NCBI GenBank assembly: GCA_023457255.1
Contig: JAEWMB010000037.1
Location: 124,001-188,000 of the forward strand
Length of the DNA: 64,000 nt
Origin: Bacillota bacterium
GTDB lineage: Bacteria; Bacillota; Clostridia; Lachnospirales; Lachnospiraceae
Direction: 5' to 3'
Of the stretch, positions 46,193-54,635 are shown piece by piece. The position numbers and the translations under genes are program-made. Under the pieces are notes generated by a model that saw only the letters and a list, made by a program, of their open reading frames with translations, did no database searches and was not told the DNA's origin. Positions within the stretch are counted from its first letter, which is position 1, and every line of letters starts with the position of its first letter.

Positions 46193-47755
46193 CTAATTAT
46201 TAGCGGCATTCAATGAATTAGTGATACTATTTGACCACTCAAGACCACCCTCAGCTTCAAATCTCTTCATTTCATCTTCAATAGATTTTCCTTGTGTAAC
46301 TACATTTGCAATAATCTCTCTTTTTAAAGTGATTAAATCACCATTATATTGAGCCATTTCTGTTGTTGCAAAAATTCTCTCTTCTTGTCTCGAATTATCA
46401 TTAAACATTACCTGAGATTTTTTTGCCTCTTCAGGCTCAACAGCATTATATTTCGTAATAAACTCTTCCGACATTCCTACTCTTAAATAGGAAGAATTGA
46501 ATGTATATGCCGTATCTGGTTTTTCTCTGCTGATTAATCCATGTAACTGACCTTCTTCATAAGTAACACCTAAGATAGTTTCAGCTGCCGTGGACCAATG
46601 AACTCCTTCTACTCCATAAGCCCATAATGCCTGTACATCAACATTATTAAACATAGGCTCTATAAAGTACTTAAATACGCCCTCAGGATTTTTACTTTTT
46701 GTTGTAATACAATAACCACCGGTAGCTCTATCGATATATGTTCCAACTTCTGCGATTGGCTCAATTGCAATCAATTCCGAATCAATACCGTTTGCTTCTA
46801 AATTTGTTTTCAAATTAGTTGCCCATTTTCCAGCCCAATAGGTAAAGATTCCTGTTCTATCTTCATAGAACTTATTTCTAACATCACTTGTTGCATTTGT
46901 TAATGTTTCTGGATCTATGTAGCCTTTTTGATATGCATCTCTTAAGCGTTCCAAAGCTCCAACCATTGCATCTTCCGTAAAGCCATCAACCCATGTCCCG
47001 TCTGCTTTTTTATAAAACGTTGGGTACGCATCTTGATAAAATTCCGGTAAATAGTTTACATAAGGAGTTTCCGGAGATAGAAAACCTGCGGCAGAAGTTG
47101 CATAGGTATCTCCATTTACACCATTTCCATCCGGGTCACCTGTTGCAAACGCTTCACATACCTTTAAATATTCTTCATAGTTGGTAGGTGCTTTTAAGTT
47201 CACCTTATGAAGCCAAGCTTTTTTCATAAAAGTAACACAACCGTTTCCTCTTTCTCTCGTCATACCATAAAGCTTTCCATTTAAATACATACCATCTACA
47301 ACGGCTAGATCAGAAGGTGATAAGTTTTCTTTAATTCCTGACTTCTCAAGAGCTTCGGCCATATCCCATAGAACACCTTCGGCAGCATAACTTGCATAAT
47401 AAGTAGGATTTAATAAAACAACATCAGGCCACTCACCACTTGCAATTGTCTGATTTAAAACATCATAAAATGCGGAATGATCCGGTTGGATTATATCAAT
47501 CTTAACTCCCATCAATTCTTCATATTTTGCAATCCATTCTTTTTGACCATTTTGCTCGGTAAAAAATGTACCATCTACCATAACTGTAATTTTCTCCGGC
47601 TTTTTTACACTATCCTCTTCTTTTTGAGCTGGCGTGCCGGTAGCCTTTCCTTTGTCTGAGCCGCCAGGTTCTTCACTTACCGGCTTTTTACCGCAGCCGG
47701 TAAATATCGTGACAAGTAATGTCATGATTAATAAACAAGATAATACTTTCTTCAT
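46193..47755 (-). CDS. Oligosaccharide-binding lipoprotein (YtcQ/LplA type)
   Basis: A 520-residue lipoprotein of binding-protein family 1. Signal peptide MKKVLSCLLIMTLLVTIFTGC with lipobox FTGC (Cys21), then a Gly/Lys/Pro/Glu linker and the mature domain ('KITVMVDGTFFTEQNGQKEWIAKYEELMGVKIDI'; 'FYEDRTGIFTYWAGKWATNLK'). It delivers oligosaccharides to the permeases encoded next. AGGAGGT precedes the ATG at good spacing. The putative promoter lies in the 520-base upstream gap. Confidence 0.93.
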   Translation of the reverse strand: MKKVLSCLLIMTLLVTIFTGCGKKPVSEEPGGSDKGKATGTPAQKEEDSVKKPEKITVMVDGTFFTEQNGQKEWIAKYEELMGVKIDIIQPDHSAFYDVLNQTIASGEWPDVVLLNPTYYASYAAEGVLWDMAEALEKSGIKENLSPSDLAVVDGMYLNGKLYGMTRERGNGCVTFMKKAWLHKVNLKAPTNYEEYLKVCEAFATGDPDGNGVNGDTYATSAAGFLSPETPYVNYLPEFYQDAYPTFYKKADGTWVDGFTEDAMVGALERLRDAYQKGYIDPETLTNATSDVRNKFYEDRTGIFTYWAGKWATNLKTNLEANGIDSELIAIEPIAEVGTYIDRATGGYCITTKSKNPEGVFKYFIEPMFNNVDVQALWAYGVEGVHWSTAAETILGVTYEEGQLHGLISREKPDTAYTFNSSYLRVGMSEEFITKYNAVEPEEAKKSQVMFNDNSRQEERIFATTEMAQYNGDLITLKREIIANVVTQGKSIEDEMKRFEAEGGLEWSNSITNSLNAANN

Positions 47756-48277
47756 AAAATACCTCCTAAAATTTTTATATTATCTATCCATAATTCAACA
47801 ATGAACGTTTTATAGCTGTTATGACCAGGTATTAATAAAATCTCATAATTTAATAAGAGCTAAGTGCCTGCTCCAATAATCAGATTGCCGGTGCAAAGAA
47901 CACCTTTATCAGAATTAGCTTCATAGTTTCTGATAAGTTACTATGGCTTTTACAAGGAAATCAACCCTGTGATATTTTCAGGAGCTTGTAACATATGACA
48001 TCTGAATTACTTTGAAGCTCCCCAACTTTAACCTTAGGTAAATTAATGTTATTTAGCTCATGATTTCCGCATCTTAATAAAATTATGTTTATCATGTGTA
48101 CACCCACATGGAAACTCATTCTGGAATAAGAATAATTATAGTGATGTAATGCAGCTTTCCACATAAAGTTAAAACCATAGTAAAAAGTATAAAATGTCAT
48201 AACATTGAGTATAAAATTTTCATAGCTGAACTATTTCCTTCCCCATACTACCCTCAACACAGTAAGGATATTTACAA
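47756..48277. other. Intergenic gap upstream of the sugar importer
   Basis: No credible gene is seen. A 9-base stem (TTATCAGAA at 47906-47914 with TTCTGATAA at 47928-47936) may be the terminator of the apiosidase-like gene. An ATGAACGTTTTATA stretch near 47802 has the central ACGT expected for a LacI-family operator but is weakly palindromic. The importer promoter should lie here; I cannot place it. Confidence 0.35.
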
Positions 48278-49810
48278 TTATTCGTATATCCTTTGAATTC
48301 GCAATGCTATGAATTCCTTTCCAGGCAAGCTAACTTTCGGATTGTAACTGCAAGAATAATTATACTGATTTTGATCTGTTACTTCATATAACTCTTCTAC
48401 CGGAGTAATTGTCATATTCCAGGTATCAATTATTTCTACACGAAATTTAGTTCCCATTGGTATGTCGGTAACCTTAAATGCAGGTAATTCAAATTTCCAT
48501 TCTGCCAGTTTCTCATAGCCGAAATAATATAAATAATAATCTCCATTTTTACCAACACCATTCGTAACCCACGACCGGTCTACCGGCTCAAGTCCATTTA
48601 ACCCACTCTCCTCAACTATCTCACGCAAAAATCCTATCCTCTTTGGACTCTTACCTCTTAATATACCGCCTTTGGCCCACCAGATAATATCTTCCGGATG
48701 TGTAAATGTTTCCCCATGAGTCATATAAGTTCCTGAGGTAATTGCCTGCCAAAACTTATCTACTAATTCTTCCGCAGACAACCTTCCCCAACGCTGTATA
48801 AGGTTTCCTTCATACCCAACCTCATCGTAAATAACAGGTTTTTGATAAGCGTCACGAAGCAACTTAAATCCCCCCATACTTGTACCAGCAGTTCCTCTTA
48901 TCGTTCCTAACTGTATGCTGGCATGTGTAATATATGGATTCCAATGACTATACATAACATCACCATTATGGATAGACAGTAAATGATGATACGGATCAGT
49001 GGCTGCAACTAATTCTATATTTCTATCCCAATCCGCTCTTGTTTTTTCTTTCATATAGTCATATTCATTTGCCATAGACCACCATATATTTCGAAAAGAA
49101 CCCAATCTAGCCAGCACATAACGTAAGTATCTGGCGTCTGTCTCCTCATCCATACGGTCAAATCCCCAGTGTCCCTTATCATACGGATGAAAAAGAATAA
49201 GGTCTGCTTCCATACCCAACGTCCTTAGTGATAAAATATGTTGTTCTAAACTTCTAAAAAACTTAGGATTAAATCGTTCAAAGTCCCAGGAGGTTGGTGC
49301 CGTCCCCTCAAATGGATAGAGTTCCGGTTCGCTATTATTATTTGAATAACTTTTGGGGAACACACACATACGTATCTTATTAAATTTAGACACTCTTAGG
49401 GTTGCAATCGTTTTTTCTTGAAGTTCCTTGCTTTGATGTGTCCAGGCATAACACGTTGTTCCAAATGGAAAATAGCCGGTTCCATCAGCATATGCAAAGT
49501 GATACTGATTATTTACTTTTACAGGACCATGGTTATTCTCCTCCGGCTTGGTGCAAACAAAATTTCCTTGGATATTGTTAAGTGAGGCTAAATTACATTT
49601 TGTAACATAATTCCATTCTCCTTCTTCCTCCGGCATAAAACGGATAAAATAGATACCCTCACCATCATAAAATCCTTCCACCTCTACAACCCTCTCACGG
49701 TTATGAAATGCAGCCGATAACTTCACATCAATAAATGGATTTCCTTCTTTCTCCCCTATCAGTTTTAGTTCAAAAATTCCCCAGCGTTCAACATACATTA
49801 TTTCACTCAT
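48278..49810 (-). CDS. Apiosidase-like glycoside hydrolase (DUF5060-DUF4038-DUF5605)
   Basis: A 510-residue cytoplasmic protein. Residues 1-90 form a beta-sandwich like DUF5060 ('WGIFELKLIGE...NPFIDVKLSAAFHNRERVVEVEGFYDG'). A TIM-barrel of the DUF4038/apiosidase type follows ('DGTGYFPFGTTCYAWTHQ', 'FNKIRMCVFPKSY', 'ADLILFHPYDKGHWGFDRM', 'NIWWSMANEYD', 'KPVIYDEVGYEGN'). The Glu in ANEYD and in YDEVGYE are the likely acid/base and nucleophile. A small C-terminal beta domain ends it. GH140 members of this superfamily release apiose from rhamnogalacturonan II; the substrate here is not proven. GGAG precedes the ATG. Confidence 0.8.
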   Translation of the reverse strand: MSEIMYVERWGIFELKLIGEKEGNPFIDVKLSAAFHNRERVVEVEGFYDGEGIYFIRFMPEEEGEWNYVTKCNLASLNNIQGNFVCTKPEENNHGPVKVNNQYHFAYADGTGYFPFGTTCYAWTHQSKELQEKTIATLRVSKFNKIRMCVFPKSYSNNNSEPELYPFEGTAPTSWDFERFNPKFFRSLEQHILSLRTLGMEADLILFHPYDKGHWGFDRMDEETDARYLRYVLARLGSFRNIWWSMANEYDYMKEKTRADWDRNIELVAATDPYHHLLSIHNGDVMYSHWNPYITHASIQLGTIRGTAGTSMGGFKLLRDAYQKPVIYDEVGYEGNLIQRWGRLSAEELVDKFWQAITSGTYMTHGETFTHPEDIIWWAKGGILRGKSPKRIGFLREIVEESGLNGLEPVDRSWVTNGVGKNGDYYLYYFGYEKLAEWKFELPAFKVTDIPMGTKFRVEIIDTWNMTITPVEELYEVTDQNQYNYSCSYNPKVSLPGKEFIALRIQRIYE

Positions 49811-50178
49811 TGCTTACACTCCTACTATCCTTATTTTCATAACAGAAAATCACTTGCTTCTATTCTGATAACCTGATAATTTTTATAACCTGCTATCTTC
49901 CTGCCACGTCGCCCATAACTCTTTGTTTCTTGTTATCTAGAATTATCTATTATAATAAACTTAATTTCAATAAACTATTTAGTGTTTTTAAGTTCTTTAT
50001 CAACTTAATTTACTTAATTCAGATTATTTTTAAAAATCACCAAATTCAACCATTTTTATCTATTCAGTCTTGCTAAATGTTAAGCACTTTCGCCATTTAT
50101 TGTTAAGCTTTTCCCAGATAATCCATTTTATTAACACTTAACTATATTAAATTATTTAGACCTATTAAGTAAAATATG
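49811..50178. other. AT-rich divergent regulatory region
   Basis: The gap between the apiosidase-like gene and the LacI gene is gene-free and strongly AT-rich. It has many TTAA-containing words (ACTTAATT, AAGTTAAT) and two copies of TGTTAAGC near 50086 and 50101. The operator for the LacI-type regulator is probably here, but no single palindrome stands out. Confidence 0.4.
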
Positions 50179-50207
50179 TTGACTTAGTTAATTTTATTTA
50201 TTACACT
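50179..50207 (+). promoter_or_regulatory. Possible promoter of the LacI-type regulator
   Basis: TTGACT (50179-50184) and TACACT (50202-50207) are 17 bases apart. The start point would fall next to the ribosome site AGGAGG (50214-50219), giving an extremely short leader. Confidence 0.5.
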
Positions 50208-50226
50208 GAACTTAGGAGGAATACTT

Positions 50227-51243
50227 ATGTCTATCACAGCAAAAGAATTAGCAAAAAAACTCAACTTATCACAAGCTGCTATCTCTATGGCTCTTAACAA
50301 TAAGGCTGGGGTAAGTACATCCACGCGCATCAAAGTACTTGAAGCAGCAAAAAAATATGGTTATGATTTCACCAGAATAGAGGAAATTACACAAAGTAAC
50401 ACTATTCATGGGACAATACTTTTTATTATTTATAAAAAATGTGGTGCAATCGTTGCAGATACTCCATTTTTTTCACAGCTCTCAGAAGGTATTAACGATG
50501 GCTGTAAATGTGCAAAGTACAGTCTTTGCATAAACTATATCTATGACAATGACAATATTGGAATAACAGTCGAGGAGTTGGACAAACATAATTATTCCGG
50601 AATTATACTTCTCGCCACTGAAATGACTTCTTCTGATATAAAGCCATTTTTGAAACTCAAGACCCCATTAGTTATTCTAGATGCTTACTTTAACACGATT
50701 GATAGTAATTATGTTTTAATCAATAATCATCAAGGAGCTTTCATTGCTACTAATTACCTGATAAGATGCTGCCAAAGTCAACCTGGATATCTTCGTTCTT
50801 CCTATCCTATTGCAAACTTTGAGGAACGGGCAAATGGTTTTTATAATGCTATTCGTTCCAACGGAATGTCAACCTCAAAATCAATCGTTCATCAACTATC
50901 TCCCTCCATAGATGGTGCTTATGCCGATATGAGCTGCTTATTAAAAAATGATGAGAAATTAGCGAAGTGCTACTTTGCAGATAATGATCTCATCGCATGC
51001 GGTGCAATAAAAGCATTGAAAGAATCCGGATATAAAATTCCACAAGATATCTCAATTGTAGGTTTTGATGATATTCCAATGTGCAATTATGTGGAACCTC
51101 CGCTAACAGCAATTCAAGTTAAAAAACAGTATATGGGAAAGACAGCCGTAACCCGGCTTATACAGCTAATTGATGAGCCTGACTCCTCAAGTGTAAAAAT
51201 AGAATTAACTACACAATTGATAATAAGAAAAAGTGTTCTCTAA
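50227..51243 (+). CDS. LacI-family transcriptional regulator
   Basis: A 338-residue regulator. Residues 1-50 are the LacI helix-turn-helix and hinge ('TAKELAKKLNLSQAAISMALNNKAGVSTSTRIKVLEAAKKYGYD'). The rest is a periplasmic-binding-protein-like sensor domain ending in the classic 'DISIVGFDDIPMCNYVEPPLTAIQVKKQYMGKTAVTRL'. It is divergent from the apiosidase-like gene and close to the importer, so it likely controls the carbohydrate operons in response to an imported sugar. AGGAGG lies at good spacing before ATG. Confidence 0.93.
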   Translation: MSITAKELAKKLNLSQAAISMALNNKAGVSTSTRIKVLEAAKKYGYDFTRIEEITQSNTIHGTILFIIYKKCGAIVADTPFFSQLSEGINDGCKCAKYSLCINYIYDNDNIGITVEELDKHNYSGIILLATEMTSSDIKPFLKLKTPLVILDAYFNTIDSNYVLINNHQGAFIATNYLIRCCQSQPGYLRSSYPIANFEERANGFYNAIRSNGMSTSKSIVHQLSPSIDGAYADMSCLLKNDEKLAKCYFADNDLIACGAIKALKESGYKIPQDISIVGFDDIPMCNYVEPPLTAIQVKKQYMGKTAVTRLIQLIDEPDSSSVKIELTTQLIIRKSVL

Positions 51244-51303
51244 CTTATATATCCTATCTTTTTTCTACCTGAAGAATTTAGTGAAGTTCCACAGAATAAA
51301 ATA

Positions 51304-51329
51304 GAGAAGTACGTAAACACGTACTTCTC
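51304..51329. terminator. Terminator of the LacI gene
   Basis: An 11-base perfect stem (51304-51314 with 51319-51329) and a 4-base loop. Minus-strand sequence after it is TATTTTATT; plus-strand sequence is CTATAAAA. It probably works in both directions. Confidence 0.75.
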
Positions 51330-51400
51330 CCTATAAAATATATAGTTCCATCTTATTCTAAATGGCTCTGTCACAACATATGGTTGAAAAATGATATTAA

Positions 51401-51431
51401 TTTAGCAGGGCATAAAATGCTCTGCTAAATT
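51401..51431 (-). terminator. Terminator of the HAD phosphatase gene
   Basis: A 14-base stem with one G-U (51401-51414 with 51418-51431) and a 3-base loop, 36 bases after the HAD gene stop; the minus-strand sequence beyond it is T-rich (TAATATCATTTTTC). Confidence 0.7.
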
Positions 51432-51466
51432 GGGCTTCTCACATACAAATAATCTAAAGAATAACC

Positions 51467-52294
51467 TTATCCTACCAGCTTTTCACCGCTTAGGATAAAT
51501 TGTTCCACTGCTTTTGCTACACCATCCTCGTCATTGGCTGCAGTAATATGATCGGCTGCTTCTTTTGCTTCTTTGCATGCATTTCCCATGGCTACCCCCA
51601 GACCGGCATATTGAAGCATCGTAAGATCATTAAGTCCATCTCCGCATGCCATTAATTCTTCTCTGTCTAATTGTAAGCGGTTTAACAAAAGTTCCAGAGA
51701 TGCAGATTTTTCAACTCCTAAAGGCATGATTTCAAGAAAGAATGGTTCCGAAAAATAAATACTTAGTTCATCTCCATATTTTTCTTTCAGATGATCTCTT
51801 ACCGGAAGGAGTTTTTCATGCTCTCCAACCACTAGACATTTTGGTACCGGATAAGTGACATAACGAACGATATCCTCTATCTTACGCACCTTTACTTTAT
51901 TAATAAAACATTCCCTTAATACATATGGGTCATTGTCCTCTTCCGTTATAATATCCTCACCATCGTACGTGAGCATAGCCACACCAAATTTTCGGGCCGC
52001 TTCATAGATTGATGATACTCTCCCGGCACTTAGTACGTTCTGGTATACTTCTTTTCCTGTATGACAATCGATAATTTGTCCTCCATTATAAGCAAGAATA
52101 TAACCACGATAATTCGAAAGTTCCAATTCTTTTGCCAAAGGCTTAATCCCGACCAAAGGTCTTCCGGAAGCCAGTACTACCGTAACACCGGCTTCCATCG
52201 CCCTTTTCAGGGTTTCTTTTGTATGCGCAGAAATCTTTTTCTCACTATTGGTTAATGTTCCGTCCAAATCAAGTGCTAAAATTTTTATATCCAT
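51467..52294 (-). CDS. Cof-type HAD phosphatase
   Basis: A 275-residue HAD superfamily IIB phosphatase. The nucleophile motif is LALDLDGTL (Asp9, Asp11), followed by 'VVLASGRPLVGIKPLAKEL', the cap domain, 'LGVEKSASLELLLNRL' and the acidic motif 'ACGDGLNDLTMLQYAGLGVAMGNACKEAK'. Members dephosphorylate sugar phosphates, FMN or pyridoxal phosphate with broad specificity. It appears monocistronic, between the LacI gene (convergent) and the nucleoside importer (same strand). Confidence 0.93.
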   Translation of the reverse strand: MDIKILALDLDGTLTNSEKKISAHTKETLKRAMEAGVTVVLASGRPLVGIKPLAKELELSNYRGYILAYNGGQIIDCHTGKEVYQNVLSAGRVSSIYEAARKFGVAMLTYDGEDIITEEDNDPYVLRECFINKVKVRKIEDIVRYVTYPVPKCLVVGEHEKLLPVRDHLKEKYGDELSIYFSEPFFLEIMPLGVEKSASLELLLNRLQLDREELMACGDGLNDLTMLQYAGLGVAMGNACKEAKEAADHITAANDEDGVAKAVEQFILSGEKLVG

Positions 52295-52575
52295 CTTAAT
52301 CCTAAGTTACCTTTCCCATGTTAACTCCCGGAAATTTAAATCTTTCCAGGAATTCTTATCCTTAACATGAAGTCCTCCCGCAAGCATGCTATAACGAAAA
52401 TACATTCGAATAGTATAAGAAAGACCCTAAGCTGCAGAAACGTTTTTATCTTATTTTTTCTTTTCTGTCAATTTTATTCTACTCTTCCTATTAGTCTAAC
52501 TAGCACTTTGATATATTTTATTCCTTATTGCAATGATTTTATAACGAATGTTTGAATCTTCTAATACTTCACCTT

Positions 52576-53535
52576 CTAACGCTCCTCACGGAAGTAATTC
52601 ACACCACAGGATGCAGGCTGAGCATTCTTTTTAGAATTTCTTACGGACGCCATGATTAAAACTATGGTTGTGATAATGTACGGCAGCATATCGTAGATTG
52701 CCCCCGGAATTCCAAGGGAACTTGGAACATAGTATTTCAACTGACGAAGTGCACCAAAAATGAAGGAACCAAAGATTGCTTTTGTCGGACTCCAAGAAGC
52801 AAAAATAACAAGCGCTACGGAAATCCAGCCAAGACCATTAACACAGTCACTAATCCATACACCTTTATTGATAATCATAATGGTAAATGCTCCGCCGATT
52901 CCGCAAATTCCACCACCAAGACATACATTAAGGTACTTCCACTTTGTTACCTTTATTCCGGCAGCATCCGCAGCAGCAGGATTTTCACCAATCGCTCTTA
53001 CATTAAGACCACGTTTTGTGCGGTTAAAATAAAATGCCAGAAGTATTGCCGTGATAATCCCAAGGTAAACGAATGGATTATAAGAAAATAACAAAGGGCC
53101 GATTACAGGAATATCGCTAAGACCGGGGATTTGTACTGCCCTCATCCCCGCAGTTATATTTTCCGGAAGCTTTAGGGATTCCACCTTTAAGCTCTTTCTG
53201 GCAAAATGTCCGAAAAAGTTTGCCAGACCTACACCAAAAATCGTTAAAGTCAAACCGGTAACATTTTGATTTGCCATAAAAGTAATCGTTAAGATACCAT
53301 AGATCAGTGCTGCCAATGCCCCTGCTGCAAATGCCGCAATCAGTGCAATTAAGAAGCTGTCCGTCGCATAGCCCGCCATAAAACCGGCAAAAGCCCCGAT
53401 TGCCATCATACCTTCCACACCTAAATTTAAGTGACCGACCTTCTGTGTAACAATTTCACCTAAGGTACCGAAAAGAATTGGAGTACCCGAGGTTATAGAG
53501 GCTACTATAAAAGCAATAATCATACTAAAATCCAT
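52576..53535 (-). CDS. nupQ: Nucleoside ABC permease (NupQ/YufQ type)
   Basis: A 319-residue permease of the BPD_transp_2 family with about eight to ten membrane segments. The conserved 'GEIVTQKVGHLNLGVEGMMAIGAFAGF' start and 'NVRAIGENPAAADAAGIKVTKWKY' loop match NupQ. It is the last gene of the bmpA-like-ATPase-permease-permease operon and shares its start with the end of the upstream permease gene (ATG overlaps the stop). It imports nucleosides together with the genes up to 57572. Confidence 0.92.
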   Translation of the reverse strand: MDFSMIIAFIVASITSGTPILFGTLGEIVTQKVGHLNLGVEGMMAIGAFAGFMAGYATDSFLIALIAAFAAGALAALIYGILTITFMANQNVTGLTLTIFGVGLANFFGHFARKSLKVESLKLPENITAGMRAVQIPGLSDIPVIGPLLFSYNPFVYLGIITAILLAFYFNRTKRGLNVRAIGENPAAADAAGIKVTKWKYLNVCLGGGICGIGGAFTIMIINKGVWISDCVNGLGWISVALVIFASWSPTKAIFGSFIFGALRQLKYYVPSSLGIPGAIYDMLPYIITTIVLIMASVRNSKKNAQPASCGVNYFREER

Positions 53536-54635
53536 TATGCCCTACCTCCTTTTTTTCTTATTGTAAATTTATAACGAATAAAAAACTCGCAGCCAATAAC
53601 AAAGAAAAGAATAATTCCTTGAAGAACATCCGCACACGCTTCTGAAATTTTAAATGTGGACTCTACAACGCTGCTGCCCTTTTCCATAATACTGAACAAA
53701 GAAGCAATGATGAAAATGGACAAGGGTTTTAGATTTGCTAACCAAGCTACGATAATTGCAGTAAAACCTACCCCTCTTGTGACACCCTCTGTCATAGTAC
53801 CAGCATTACCGCTAACCTCAATCATACCCACCAAACCACAGATTGCACCACTAAAAAACATTGTACGAAGAATAATACGTTTTACATTCATCCCCGCATA
53901 ACTAGCAGTCGCTTTGCTTTCTCCGACTACGTCAATTTCATAGCATTGCTTCGTGTACTTCGTGTAGATAAACACCAGGATAAGTACTATAATTGCGATA
54001 ATCCATCCCGCATGAATTCCAAATACTTTATCTAAGCGTGCCTCGGCAGGGAATAGACCAAATTTTTTAAACCCCGGAGAAGTTGGATCCGCCCATGGTC
54101 CTTCACGAAGGAAAATAACAAAATTAAGAGCGATATAATTTAACATCAAAGTGAACAAGGTCTCATTCGTATTATACTTTGCCTTAAAATATGCCGGTAA
54201 TAATCCGGTTAAACCACCGCCTATCATCCCTGCAATCATCATCACAAGAATCAATAACCAATGTGGCAGGTTCCCATGAAAAAGTGCAAAATACGATGCA
54301 AACACAGCACCCATAATAATCTGACCTTCTGCGCCGATATTCCAAAACTTCATACGAAATGCCAGCGTAATACCAAGAGCGGTTATTACCAAAGGTATCA
54401 TAATCTTTACCGTTCCCTGCAATGACAACTTTGACTTAAAAGCCCCCTTTATCATCGTGGCATATACGGCAAGCGGATTATTTCCAATCGATAAAATAAA
54501 GATGGCACCTGCTATTAATGCTAAAAGAAGAGCTGCAAGCCTTAGCACAATGACACGATTTTTAGGTAATTCCGCTCGCTTTATAGTTCGAATGAATGGC
54601 TCACCTTTCCCTGACTTTCCAATACTATTACTCAT
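53535..54635 (-). CDS. nupP: Nucleoside ABC permease (NupP/YufP type)
   Basis: A 366-residue permease with about eight to ten membrane segments and a basic N-terminus. Signature stretches are 'PLVITALGITLAFRMKFWNIGAEGQIIMGAVFASYFAL' and 'YEIDVVGESKATASYAGMNVKRIILRTMFFSGAICGL'. GAAGGAGG precedes ATG. The gene overlaps the ATPase gene by eight bases and its own stop overlaps the next start, showing tight coupling. Confidence 0.92.
   Translation of the reverse strand: MSNSIGKSGKGEPFIRTIKRAELPKNRVIVLRLAALLLALIAGAIFILSIGNNPLAVYATMIKGAFKSKLSLQGTVKIMIPLVITALGITLAFRMKFWNIGAEGQIIMGAVFASYFALFHGNLPHWLLILVMMIAGMIGGGLTGLLPAYFKAKYNTNETLFTLMLNYIALNFVIFLREGPWADPTSPGFKKFGLFPAEARLDKVFGIHAGWIIAIIVLILVFIYTKYTKQCYEIDVVGESKATASYAGMNVKRIILRTMFFSGAICGLVGMIEVSGNAGTMTEGVTRGVGFTAIIVAWLANLKPLSIFIIASLFSIMEKGSSVVESTFKISEACADVLQGIILFFVIGCEFFIRYKFTIRKKGGRA

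Noticed and set aside
47961..48200. Minus-strand frame of 79 codons in the importer upstream gap
   Set aside because: No ribosome site, odd Tyr/His/Asn-rich composition and no family; treated as chance.
32513..51243. Sulfoquinovose transketolase pathway for the split transketolase
   Set aside because: That pathway needs no FGGY kinase and normally sits with sulfo-sugar enzymes; here the neighbours are pectin-type glycosidases.
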